This document shows positions 51,232 to 59,931 of a DNA stretch of 64,000 nt, piece after piece (positions within the stretch are counted from its first letter, which is position 1; each line of letters starts with the position of its first letter). The notes under the pieces were generated by a model. The model saw nothing but the letters and a program-made list of their open reading frames with translations. It made no database searches and was not told the DNA's origin. The DNA is from JBOFBH01 sp051657715 (GTDB lineage: Bacteria > Actinomycetota > Actinomycetes > Actinomycetales > Angustibacteraceae), in NCBI GenBank assembly GCA_051657715.1, contig JBOFLF010000047.1, positions 3,556-67,555 on the forward strand, written 5' to 3'. The position numbers and the translations under genes were made by a program.

Positions 51232-52128
51232 ATGCCTCTCGTCGGACGTAGTCAAACGCGCTTCCTCGGATTGATTCTTGAACGCCGCGCCTACGCTGTC
51301 ATCGGCGCTCCGGCCCACTCCGCCGACATTCTGCTCAACGAGGGGACCGATCTCGTGCACGCTCTTGGGGACGATGGACTGGCTGTGCCTTCGTGGCTGC
51401 CGATGCGCCCGGAGACCGCCGACCCCTCAGAGCTAGTGTTCGTTGTGGGTCACGCCGGAGCCGGAATCGCCAATCTGAGAACCTTCGAACGCGCACTGCC
51501 CGACGATCGCACGGTCTGGGGACTGTCGCTCCCGGGGCGTGACCGCGACCTGGGCCGGCCGGCGCAGTGGGACTTCGACACCGTCGTGGCCGCGGCCGCG
51601 GCTGATGCGGTGGAGATCGTCGACGAATACCCGGATACCAGCATCGTCGTCATCGGCCAGTGCCTGGGAGCCTGGCTCGCGTTCGCCCTTCTCAGCCGCG
51701 GCGGTGCGCACCTTCAACAGCGATGCCGCCAGCTCGTCGTCGTGTCCCAGGCACCTTGGCATGCCCCTCGCACCGACGCGCCTCTGCCCGCCGACTCCGA
51801 TGCCATGTGGGTACGCCTGGTGGATGCGGGGGACGTCGCCATCGAGATCGCGGAGGACGAGGAGTTCCGCGCCGTGCTCGAACCGATCGTCCGGGCCGAC
51901 TTCGCCGCGTTGGACCAAGTGCCAACCCATGCAGATGCCCTTGCCTGCCCGATCCACGTAGTCGAGGGCCGCAACGACCCCCAGCGTGCCGAACTGGTCC
52001 ATGACGAATGGGCGCGATATGCGACCGCGATCGACGTGACGACCGTCGAGAGCGGCCATCTCCCTTTGCAAGATGCGCCCGCCGCAGTTGCGGCGCTGCT
52101 CACCGCGCCGCGCGTGAGCGGGCCGTGA
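51232..52128 (+). CDS. Type II thioesterase-like alpha/beta hydrolase with Cys nucleophile
   Basis: A 298-residue protein whose residues from about 65 on resemble editing thioesterases of NRPS/PKS clusters (LVFVVGHAGAGIANLRTFERALP, WGLSLPGRDRDLGRPAQWDFDTVVA, IHVVEGRNDPQRAELVHDEWAR, ESGHLPLQDAPAAVAALL with the catalytic His). At the nucleophile elbow, GQCLGAW replaces the usual GHSxG, putting Cys where Ser is expected. The first 60 residues have no family counterpart I recognise. It is coupled to the exporter gene by a TGATG overlap. GC content is visibly lower than in the flanking polyketide genes. Confidence 0.72.
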   Translation: MPLVGRSQTRFLGLILERRAYAVIGAPAHSADILLNEGTDLVHALGDDGLAVPSWLPMRPETADPSELVFVVGHAGAGIANLRTFERALPDDRTVWGLSLPGRDRDLGRPAQWDFDTVVAAAAADAVEIVDEYPDTSIVVIGQCLGAWLAFALLSRGGAHLQQRCRQLVVVSQAPWHAPRTDAPLPADSDAMWVRLVDAGDVAIEIAEDEEFRAVLEPIVRADFAALDQVPTHADALACPIHVVEGRNDPQRAELVHDEWARYATAIDVTTVESGHLPLQDAPAAVAALLTAPRVSGP

Positions 52129-53375
52129 TGGGGTTGCGCATGCTTCTTGCCGAGATCCGACCCCTGCAGGAGTCGCCCGCGTTCCGACGGTTGTGGATCG
52201 GGCAGTCGGTCTCGGCCATCGGAAACATGATCACGGGCGTCGTCGTCGCTCTGCAGGTCTACGACCTCACACATTCGTCGCTGGCAGTGGGCGTCGTCGG
52301 CGTTGTCGAGGCCGTACCGATCCTGCTCCTCGGACTGCTCGGCGGCCGGTTGGCAGACACGTTTGATCGGCGCACGTTGGCGTTGTGGACGGGTGCTGCG
52401 ATGGCCTTCGTCTCAGGCCTCTTCGTCGCACAGGCGGCGACTGATGTCGGGTCTATCGCCCTGCTCTACCTGCTCGCCGCGCTCCAGGCCGGGCTGTCAG
52501 CCCTGTTCATGCCTGCCACCCGCGCAATGCTGCCGGACCTGGTTCCACGAGAGCTTATTCCCGCGGCGGTCAGCCTGTGGCAGCTGTCGTTCCAGTCGAG
52601 CCTGCTGCTCGGTCCGTTGATCGCCGGTGTGCTCGTCGCAACGAAGGGCTTCGGGTCAGCGTATTTCGTCGATGCGGTCAGTTTCCTCGTCGTTGTCTAT
52701 GCCGCCGCCCGACTGCCACGAATGCCGCGCCCGGTCGTACCGGAGGGCGACGGTGGCGATGTGTCGATTCGGGGAGGTTTGCGGTATCTACGTCGGCAAC
52801 CCATGTTGTCGACGGTCCTGGCGCTGGACCTCACCAACATGGTTTTCGGAATGCCTATGGCACTCTTTCCCGCCTTTGCTGAGGAGCATTACGGCGGAGG
52901 CAGCGTGACGGCCGGAGTGCTGTACTCCGCACCGGCCATGGGTGGCATTCTTGCGGGAGTCCTCTCCGGACCCATTGCGAGAGTGCGCGCTCGCGGCATG
53001 GCCTACCTCGTCAGCACCATCTTGTGGGGTGGAGGCATCGTCGCGTTCGGTCTGCTAGACGTCCTGTGGCTCGGCGTGTTCGCTCTTGCGGTCGCTGGGG
53101 CCGCCGATCTCGCGGGCGGGATCGTGCGCGGCACGCTGATTCAGGTGGAGACGCCACCCCACCTGCTGGGCCGGGTCAATTCGGTTGCCTTCGTGAACGG
53201 TGAAGTCGGCCCTGGACTTGGACATCTCGAGGCGGGAATAGTGGCAAGCGTCCTCTCGCCCGCGGCGAGTGCTGTGAGTGGTGGCTTGGTCTGCGTCGCT
53301 GCGGCGGGCGTAGTCTTCGTCGCACGTCCAGCCTTCGCGCGCTACCGCGCCGACGATCTGACTACGACACCGTGA
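52128..53375 (+). CDS. Major facilitator superfamily exporter
   Basis: A 415-residue protein with about 12 hydrophobic segments, starting ESPAFRRLWIGQSVSAIGNMITGVVVALQVYDLTHSSLAVG, the MFS signature loop GGRLADTFDRRTLALWTG, and PDLVPRELIPAAVSLWQLSFQSS, as in EntS-like/MFS_3 exporters. It probably exports the product of the biosynthetic cluster from which this fragment derives. The ATG shares a base with the thioesterase stop; its own stop overlaps the aminotransferase GTG by 4 bp. Codon use is less GC-rich than in the core genes. Confidence 0.88.
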   Translation: MGLRMLLAEIRPLQESPAFRRLWIGQSVSAIGNMITGVVVALQVYDLTHSSLAVGVVGVVEAVPILLLGLLGGRLADTFDRRTLALWTGAAMAFVSGLFVAQAATDVGSIALLYLLAALQAGLSALFMPATRAMLPDLVPRELIPAAVSLWQLSFQSSLLLGPLIAGVLVATKGFGSAYFVDAVSFLVVVYAAARLPRMPRPVVPEGDGGDVSIRGGLRYLRRQPMLSTVLALDLTNMVFGMPMALFPAFAEEHYGGGSVTAGVLYSAPAMGGILAGVLSGPIARVRARGMAYLVSTILWGGGIVAFGLLDVLWLGVFALAVAGAADLAGGIVRGTLIQVETPPHLLGRVNSVAFVNGEVGPGLGHLEAGIVASVLSPAASAVSGGLVCVAAAGVVFVARPAFARYRADDLTTTP

Positions 53376-54116
53376 TCGACGCAGAGTTCGACGCCGTCGA
53401 CGTGGCGGAGCTGCGGGGGCGACGGACCGCCAAGTGGACTGAGTTCGTGCCCGATGTCCTGCCGGCTTCGATCGCCGAGATGGACTTCCCGGTCGCGGAC
53501 GTCATTCGACGTGCGTTGCATGCAGGCATCGACCGCAGCGAGCTCGGCTACGCGATCCGAGACCTTAGTGGTGTCGCCGAGGTCTGCGCCGACCATCTAC
53601 ATCGAGCTCACGGATGGAGCACGCGAGCCGACCAGATCGGGTTCGCACCCGACACCCTCGACGGCCTCGCCACAGCACTCGACCTGATCGCTCCCCCAGG
53701 TTCTTCGGTGGTCGTTCCGACCCCGGCATTCGCGCCACTGATCAAGGTCATTGAAACTACCGGCCGTCGAGCCGTCACCGCAGAACTCATAAGGGAGTCG
53801 GGCAGATTCTCACTCGAGCTTGATCGCATCGGTGCGGCCCTCGCTGAGGGCGCGAGGACCGTCTTGCCGTGCAATCCTCACAATCCGACCGGCAGGGTGT
53901 TCACCGTGGACGAGCTCGCCGGCCTAGTCGATGTCGTCGACCGGCACGGCGCCCGCGTGGTTTCCGACGAGGTCTACGCGCCACTGTGTTTCCCTGCGCA
54001 TCGACATGTCCCCTACGCCACGGTATCGGCGGCCGCCGCCGATCATTCGATCACGCTCGTCTCCGCGTCCAAAGGATGGAATCTCGCCGGACTCAAGTGC
54101 TCGCAACTGGTGCCGG
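53372..54116 (+). pseudogene. Truncated aminotransferase class I/II (PatB/MalY-like)
   Basis: The frame matches fold-type I PLP enzymes of the PatB/MalY group: TAKWTEFVPDVLPASIAEMDFPVAD, VPTPAFAPLIKVIE, VLPCNPHNPTGRVFTVDEL, VSDEVYAPLCFP and the PLP lysine in VSASKGWNLAGLKCSQLV. Resemblance ends abruptly near 54116, leaving out the C-terminal third. The frame then reads unrelated sequence to 54208. The start is a GTG overlapping the exporter stop. Loss of the small domain should abolish activity. Confidence 0.8.
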
Positions 54117-54305
54117 ATCAACGAGACGTTCCGCGCCGAGCTGCGCTACGTCAACCTGATGGAACTCGACACGGTCGCCAAGCTGGCCGACTGGATCAGA
54201 CAGCGTGAATCGTCCGAGCCAGCCCCGGGCCCGCCCGAGACGCCCGCGCCGACGCGCAGCCGGACCCTCTCCGAACTCCGCAAGCTGGTGACCGAAACCC
54301 CATGA
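54113..54305 (+). pseudogene. C-terminal end of a carrier-domain protein, possibly the PKS that starts at 49935
   Basis: In a second frame the sequence reads INETFRAELRYVNLMELDTVAKLADWIRQRE, similar to the last helix of an acyl-carrier domain, followed by a Pro/Ser-rich linker and a short helical end (SRTLSELRKLVTETP) such as docking tails have. No upstream part of this protein is present; the preceding sequence belongs to the truncated aminotransferase in another frame. The stop overlaps the next ATG (ATGA). Confidence 0.45.
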
Positions 54306-54862
54306 GCCCTGTTCTGCCGTTGCGTACCGAACGGCTGGTCCTGCGCGACTTCGACCCGTCCGACGAAGAGGCGGTCCACGCCTTCGCCGGTGACCCGGCC
54401 GTCACCCGGTTCACCGGCTGGGGGCCGAACACCCCGGCCGACAGCCGTACGTTCGTGCGTGACTGCGCCGCGCAGGCCGCCGACCCGCACCGCATGGTGT
54501 TCAACCTCGCGGCGGTGGCCGGCGGCGTGCTCGTCGGATCGGTCGCGGTCTGGGTGGAGAACGCCACCCATCGCCGCGGCGAGATCGGCTTCGTCTTCCA
54601 CCCGTCGGTCTGGAACCGGGGCTATGCCACCGAGGCGGCGCAGGAGCTGATCCGGTTCGGTTTCGTCGAGCTCGGCCTGCACCGCATCGCCGCGACCTGC
54701 CATCCGGAGAACGCCGGCTCGGTCCGCGCCCTCACCAAGGCCGGCCTGCGGCAGGAGGGGCGGTTGCGCGACCACCTGCTGGCTCGGGGCCGCTGGCGGG
54801 ATTCTCTGCTCTTTGCCGTCGTCGCACCGGGCCGGACGGACCCGGTCGCCTCCGGTTCCTGA
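54302..54862 (+). CDS. GNAT acetyltransferase, RimJ/RimL-like
   Basis: A 186-residue GNAT protein: LRTERLVLRDFDPSDEEAVHAFAGDPAVTRF at the N-terminus, the acetyl-CoA-binding region GEIGFVFHPSVWNRGYATEAAQELIRFGF, and LHRIAATCHPENAGSVRALTKAGL. Such enzymes acetylate amino groups of proteins, antibiotics or small molecules. The ATG overlaps the preceding carrier-domain remnant by 4 bp, so the gene was coupled to the PKS end. It may tailor the product or provide self-protection; neither is proven. Confidence 0.88.
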   Translation: MSPVLPLRTERLVLRDFDPSDEEAVHAFAGDPAVTRFTGWGPNTPADSRTFVRDCAAQAADPHRMVFNLAAVAGGVLVGSVAVWVENATHRRGEIGFVFHPSVWNRGYATEAAQELIRFGFVELGLHRIAATCHPENAGSVRALTKAGLRQEGRLRDHLLARGRWRDSLLFAVVAPGRTDPVASGS

Positions 54863-54915
54863 CCGGCCGGCGCGATGGCACTCCGCTCTTGGATCACCTG
54901 TACAGGGAGAACGCT

Positions 54916-56679
54916 GTGACAACCAATCAAAGTGACGGCACGCTGGTCGGGCTCTTCGCGCGGTCCAAGCAACGGTACGGGCAGCGACCGGCCGTCGGGG
55001 ACGGCACGGCCACGCTCTCGTACGACGAACTGGACCACCGTTCCGATGCCGTGGCCGCCCTGTTGCGCAGCCACGGTGTCAACGCCGAGGACCGGGTGGG
55101 GGTGTGCCTTCCCCGCTCGGTCGACTTCGCCGTCGCGGTGCTGGGTATCCTCAAGGCCGGCGCGGCGTACGTGGCGGTGGATCCGCGCTATCCGGACGCC
55201 CGCCGGGACCAGATGCTCGCCGGCAGCAGAGCCAGGGTCGTGCTGGGCGAGCCGTCCGAGTCCGCCGTCGCGGCGACGTTCGTGGCGATCGCCGACTGGA
55301 CCCGGTTCGCCGGCCAGGGCGCCGACCGGTCGCCGCTGCCGGAGAACGCGGCCAGCGTGCTGTTCACCTCCGGTTCCTCCGGCGAGCCCAAGGCGATCGT
55401 CCTGGAGCACCGCAACCTGGTGTCTTTCGCGACCAATCCGAGCCTGCCGGGGCTGACGCCGGAGGACCGGACCGGGCAGATCTCCAACGTCTCTTTCGAC
55501 GCCTTCCACTTCGAGATGTGGAACACCCTCGCGGCTGGCGCCCAGATGGTGATCCTGCCGGCGGTTCCGGACCTGCTCGCCGCGGACTTCCAGCGGCAGA
55601 TGAAGCGGTACGGCATCACGGCGATGCTGGTACCCACCATGGTCGTCAACCACGTGGTGCGCGAGGACCGCAACGCGTTCGCCTCGCTGCGGGTCCTGAG
55701 CGTGGGCGGAGACGTGCTCCAGCCGGCCGCCTGCCGGGCGCTGCTGCAGAGCCGCTTCCAGGGCGACCTCTACAACCTGTACGGGCCGGCCGAGATCACC
55801 ACGGCCTGCACCGCGCATCTGGTGACCGCGGACGACGCCGACACCGACGTCGTACCGATCGGCTCCCCGCTCGCCGGGGTGACCGTACGGTTGCTCGGTC
55901 CCGGCCTCGAAGAGGTCCCGGCAGGCGAACGCGGCGAGATCGTGATCGGCGGGCCGGGCCTGGCCCGGGGTTACCTCGGTCGCGAGGACTTGACCGCGGA
56001 GCGCTTCGTGGCGATCGACGTCGACGGTGTGCCGATGCGGATGTACCGCTCCGGTGACCTAGCGCAGCGGCGTGCGGACGGGACGCTGCTGTTCATCGGG
56101 CGGGCCGACGACCAGGTGAAGATCCGCGGCTACCGGGTCGAGCCCGGCGAGGTCGAGCAGTCCCTGCGGCGGTACCCCGAGGTGCAGGAGGCCGTGGTGC
56201 TCGCCGACGGCGAGGGCAACGACCGCCGGCTCGCCGCCTTCGTGGTGCTCGCCGACGCCCTGACCGTCAAAGAACTGCGGGCGCGCGCCGAACGCGACCT
56301 GCCGGATTACATGGCGCCGAGCCGGATCGTGGTGCTCGACGAGATCCCGTTCACCCAGCACGGCAAGCGGGACGGCGACGCGCTGCGCGCCGAGCTGGTG
56401 CGCCACAGCGCCCGGGCCGAGGGCGTCGTGGCGCCGGGCACCGAGAGCGAGCGTTACCTGGCGGGGCTCTGGGAGAACCTGCTCAACATCGAGCAGGTCG
56501 GCCGGGACGACGACTTCTTCGCCCTCGGCGGCCACTCCCTGCTGGCCTTCCGGATGAGCCGGCGGATCGGCCGTGAGCTGGACATCCGTGTTCCCTTCGA
56601 GGTCATCCTGGGCAACACCGTCCTGAAGGACCTGGCCGAGGCGCTGGACCTGGCGCGGACCGCGGAAGCCGTCCGATGA
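54916..56679 (+). CDS. Stand-alone NRPS adenylation-PCP protein
   Basis: A 587-residue protein with a complete adenylation domain (core A3 SVLFTSGSSGEPKAIVLEHRN, A5 NLYGPAEITTACT, A7 MYRSGDLAQRR, A8 IGRADDQVKIRGYRVEPGEVE, A10 region FTQHGKRDGDAL) and a C-terminal PCP (DDDFFALGGHSLLAFRMSRR, with the phosphopantetheine Ser). In A4 (SFDAFHFEMW) the Asp that anchors the alpha-amino group is present, so an amino acid is activated; I cannot name it. The GTG at 54916 has AGGGAGA 6 nt upstream. The following P450 probably acts on the PCP-bound amino acid. Confidence 0.92.
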   Translation: MTTNQSDGTLVGLFARSKQRYGQRPAVGDGTATLSYDELDHRSDAVAALLRSHGVNAEDRVGVCLPRSVDFAVAVLGILKAGAAYVAVDPRYPDARRDQMLAGSRARVVLGEPSESAVAATFVAIADWTRFAGQGADRSPLPENAASVLFTSGSSGEPKAIVLEHRNLVSFATNPSLPGLTPEDRTGQISNVSFDAFHFEMWNTLAAGAQMVILPAVPDLLAADFQRQMKRYGITAMLVPTMVVNHVVREDRNAFASLRVLSVGGDVLQPAACRALLQSRFQGDLYNLYGPAEITTACTAHLVTADDADTDVVPIGSPLAGVTVRLLGPGLEEVPAGERGEIVIGGPGLARGYLGREDLTAERFVAIDVDGVPMRMYRSGDLAQRRADGTLLFIGRADDQVKIRGYRVEPGEVEQSLRRYPEVQEAVVLADGEGNDRRLAAFVVLADALTVKELRARAERDLPDYMAPSRIVVLDEIPFTQHGKRDGDALRAELVRHSARAEGVVAPGTESERYLAGLWENLLNIEQVGRDDDFFALGGHSLLAFRMSRRIGRELDIRVPFEVILGNTVLKDLAEALDLARTAEAVR

Positions 56680-57881
56680 CCGCCGGGCCGGGACCATCGA
56701 CCTCACCGACGTCGACCTATTCGTCGGCGGCGGCCACACGGCCGCCTTCGAGCGGTTGCGCGCGGAGAACCCGATCCACCTGAACCGGGGTGCCGACGGC
56801 AGCCGGTACTGGGCGCTCACCCGGTACAAGGACGTGCTCTGGGCGTACAGCAACCATGAGTTGTTCGGCTCGTCGCGCGGGGCCGTCGTGGGCGGCTCGT
56901 TCCGCCGCGACGGGGACACGTCGGCAGGGAAGATGCTGGTCGCCACGGACCTCCCCCGTCACCGGATGCTCAAGCAAATCATCCATCCCGCCATGTCGGC
57001 GAGCTTCGCCAAGCGGGTCGCCGGCCGAGTCTCCAAGCTGCTCGACGACGCGCTCGCGACACTGCGCCGCAACGGGGGCAGTGACTTCGCCACCGAGCTG
57101 CCGGCCGGCGCACTCATGGAGATCATGGGGTTGTCGCACGCGGAGGCGCATCATCTGATCGGCCTCACGCGGCGAATGGTGGGCTACCGGGACGAGGTGT
57201 TCGTCGACACCGGCGGAGACGAGCGGCTGCGGCTGGCCTGGCTGCAGGCCGAGGTCTTCGAGTTCTTCGCCGACCTCCTGGCCGACCGTAGGCGTGACCC
57301 GGGCGACGACCTGATCACCATGCTGCTGCGCGGCACGGTGAACGGACGGAAGCTGACCGAGGAAGAGATCTTCTACAACTGCATGAACGTCGCTGTGGGT
57401 GGCAACGAGACGTCGTCGTACACCGCGTGCACCGGGTTGCTGGCCTTGATGGACCATCCCGATCAGTACGAACTACTGCTCAGCCAGCCGGCGATTGGCA
57501 ACACGACCGTGGACGAGATGCTGCGCTGGAGTTCAACCAACGCGTACGTCCAGCGGGCCGTGCTCCGCGACGTCGAGCGTGGCGGTGTCACGCTCCGTGC
57601 AGGCGATTCGGTGACGCTCTGGAACTACTCGGCGAACCGGGACGAACCAGTGCTCCCGGACGGGCATCGTTTCGACGCTACCCGGTCCCCGAACCGGCAC
57701 CTCTCCTACAGTGCCGGCCTGCACCGGTGTATCGGCGCCCCGGTTGCCCCAGGCCGAGCTGTTGCTGCTCGTCGACAAGCTGGCTGCCGCGGGCCTGCGC
57801 CTCGAACCGGCCGAGGACGCCCGCCGCCTGCGGTCCAACTTCATCCTCGGCATCACCGACCTCCCCGTCGCACTGGTCTGA
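56676..57881 (+). pseudogene. Cytochrome P450 with two apparent frameshifts
   Basis: An ATG at 56676 overlaps the upstream stop (ATGA), but the P450 frame (TIDLTDVDLFVGGGH onward) is shifted by one base near 56690. The middle is a normal bacterial P450: TDLPRHRMLKQIIHPAM, VAVGGNETSSYTACTGLLALM (I-helix), VDEMLRWSSTNAYVQR (ExxR-type) and the heme loop YSAGLHRCIGA. After this an extra base near 57740 shifts the frame; the true end LPQAELLLLVDKLAAAGLRLE ... ITDLPVALV stops at 57881. Both shifts are in short G/C runs, so sequencing error and real decay are both possible. Confidence 0.8.
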
Positions 57882-57892
57882 GAGGACGCCCG

Positions 57893-57976
57893 ATGACCCA
57901 TCTCTTCTCACCGAACGTCCGTGCCGGGTACCGCGCCGACGACCGTCTCGCCGGCGCCCGGGTGGCACGGCGATGA
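57893..57976 (+). CDS. Small ORF (27 codons) coupled to ATP-grasp gene
   Basis: The sequence encodes MTHLFSPNVRAGYRADDRLA followed by GARVARR. GAGAGGA lies 6 nt before its ATG, and its TGA overlaps the ATG of the ATP-grasp gene by 4 bp, the same coupling used by real genes here. It may be a short peptide, a leader that controls translation of the ligase, or the N-terminal remnant of a deleted gene. No family resemblance was recognised. Confidence 0.4.
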   Translation: MTHLFSPNVRAGYRADDRLAGARVARR

Positions 57977-59250
57977 CGGCCCGTCGCCCGGTTCTGCTGG
58001 TTCCCTTCGACCGCGGGTCCGCGGCCCCGTGGGAGGTTATGGAGGCGGCCGATGAGTACGCCGACGTCGTGTTCGTGTACCCAGAGGACTCCCCGTACCG
58101 TGCTAGCACCCTGCCCCTCGTCCAAGAATGCGCGCCCACGCTCGTGGTGAGCGGCCCGCAGCAGGTCGTGGCCGCGCTCGCGGATCGCGAGGTCCGCGGT
58201 GTCGCCACCTTCTCCGACCGTACGCTGCGTCTGGCCGCGACCCTGGGCGAGGCCTTCGGGTGCGACTTCCACACCCCTGAGGTGGCTGCCGGGCTGACCG
58301 ACAAGCTGCTCCAGCGGCGCCTGCTGTCCGTCGGCAGTGTCCCGACCCCGGCGGTCGTCGCTCCGAAGAGCCCGGCGGGGATTCTCGACACGACGCGAGC
58401 CGTAGGGTTTCCCTGCGTAGTCAAGCCGCGGCAGTCATGCGAGAGCCAGCACACCTACCGCGTGACGGATCCGGCGACGGCGCGTGATGTCGTGGACGAG
58501 GCCGCCGGGGTGTGGGACGCCGTGGGTGGCTTCGTCGTCGAGGAGATGCTGCGAGGTGATCAGCGGGTCGCGGGCCCCGGCTGGGGCTGGTACGTCTCCG
58601 TCGAAACCATGGTCGTACACGGGCGGCAGCATCACCTCGCTATGGTCGGCAAGCTGCCGCTGACCCATCCGTTCCGGGAGTCGGGCGATTTCTTCCCGGC
58701 CACAGTGCCGCCGACGGACGTGCCGGTGATCCTGGCCGGCGTGACCGAGGCGATCACAGCGCTGGGCATCCGGCACGGTTGCTGTCACACCGAGGTGATG
58801 CTGACTGCGGACGGGCCCCGGATCATCGAGGTGAACGGCCGTCTCGGCGGCCTGATCGGTGATGTCATCGAGCGGGCGACCGGCGTGTCACTGCTGGAGC
58901 TGACGATCGCCTCGGCGATGAACGACCACTCCGGGATCGCCAAGGCGGAGTCGAAGCTGGCCGCCGATCCGTACGGGGTGAGCTTCGTGTTGTTCACCTA
59001 CGCCGCACCGGACGCACCTACCGCAGGCGCGGTCCACGAGGTGCGCGGCGTGCCGAAGGTGCGCGACTTGCCTGGTGTCACCAATGTGGTGCTCACCGCG
59101 AGGCCGGGTGATCGGGTCGACGTCGCGATGGGCACCGGCAGCATGGTGGCGCAGGTGCGCGGCCTGGTTCCCGACCACGACAGCCTGTGCCGGCTGGCGC
59201 CGCGGGTCACCGAGCTCCTGCAGGCCGATCTCAAGCCGATCGTGGGCTGA
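57973..59250 (+). CDS. ATP-grasp ligase
   Basis: A 425-residue ATP-grasp enzyme. The N-terminal domain (RRPVLLVPFDRGSAAPWEVMEAADEYADVVFVYP) precedes the ATP-binding core GLTDKLLQRRLLSVGSVPTPAV, GFPCVVKPRQSCESQHTYRV and GGFVVEEMLRGDQ. Metal-binding residues are in CCHTEVMLTADGPRIIEVNGRLGGLIGDVIERATG. It should join a carboxylate to an amine through an acylphosphate. With the A-PCP protein and the P450 it suggests a modified amino acid joined to a second building block. The gene looks intact. Confidence 0.88.
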   Translation: MTARRPVLLVPFDRGSAAPWEVMEAADEYADVVFVYPEDSPYRASTLPLVQECAPTLVVSGPQQVVAALADREVRGVATFSDRTLRLAATLGEAFGCDFHTPEVAAGLTDKLLQRRLLSVGSVPTPAVVAPKSPAGILDTTRAVGFPCVVKPRQSCESQHTYRVTDPATARDVVDEAAGVWDAVGGFVVEEMLRGDQRVAGPGWGWYVSVETMVVHGRQHHLAMVGKLPLTHPFRESGDFFPATVPPTDVPVILAGVTEAITALGIRHGCCHTEVMLTADGPRIIEVNGRLGGLIGDVIERATGVSLLELTIASAMNDHSGIAKAESKLAADPYGVSFVLFTYAAPDAPTAGAVHEVRGVPKVRDLPGVTNVVLTARPGDRVDVAMGTGSMVAQVRGLVPDHDSLCRLAPRVTELLQADLKPIVG

Positions 59251-59322
59251 CCGCCTGGTGATCATGCCGCCGCGGTGCGCTCGGGCGCTCACCGCACGAA
59301 CAACATTTCTGAGGAGGATGCT

Positions 59323-59908
59323 GTGAGCGCTCACTGCCCGAGATGATCGACGCCGGTTACGCGACGCCGGAGGACTTCGCGGCCGTTCCGGTGCCGGAGG
59401 CGTACCGCGCGGTCATGCTGCTGCAGGACAAGCAAGATATTTTCGACGACCTCCCGATAGAGGCACGCATGCCGTCGCGTGCCCTGCACGTCCGGGAAGT
59501 GCCAACCCCGATGCCTGGCCCCGGCGAGGCGCTGATCGCCGTGATGGCCAGCGCGGTCAACTACAACACGGTGTGGAGCGCGATCTTCGCCCCCATCCCG
59601 ACGTTCGTTTTCCTCGACCGGCTGGCTCGCACCGGTGGCCTGGCGCAACGTCACGGCCAGCTCTACCACGTCATCAGCTCGGACCTGGCCGGCGTGGTCT
59701 GCGCACTGGTCCGGGGGTGCGGCGGTGGAAACCGGGCGACTGGGTGGTGGCGCACTGCCTGTCGGTCGACTTGGAGCATCCGGATGGGCACGACGACAGT
59801 CTGCTCGACCCGGAGCAGCGAATCTGGGGATTCGAGACGAACTTCGGTGGGCTCGCCGACCTGGCTTTGGTGAAGGCCAACCAGTTGCCCCGACTTGGCT
59901 CAGATTAG
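59323..59908 (+). pseudogene. ccr: Crotonyl-CoA carboxylase/reductase, frameshifted and 3'-truncated
   Basis: The product reads EMIDAGYATPEDFAAVPVPEAYRAV, LHVREVPTPMPGPGEALIAVMASAVNYNTVWSAIF, YHVISSDLAGVV and, in another frame, RTGPGVRRWKPGDWVVAHCLSVDLEHPDGHDDSLLDPEQRIWGFETNFGGLADLALVKANQ, all typical of Ccr, which makes ethylmalonyl-type extender units. The GTG at 59323 with GAGGAGG 5 nt... upstream appears to be the native start, one base out of frame near 59340; a second one-base loss lies near 59699. The gene ends near 59890 where mobile-element sequence begins, losing the nucleotide-binding half. Confidence 0.78.
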
Positions 59909-59931
59909 TGTCCACCGCCGTGGTTGCTGGC

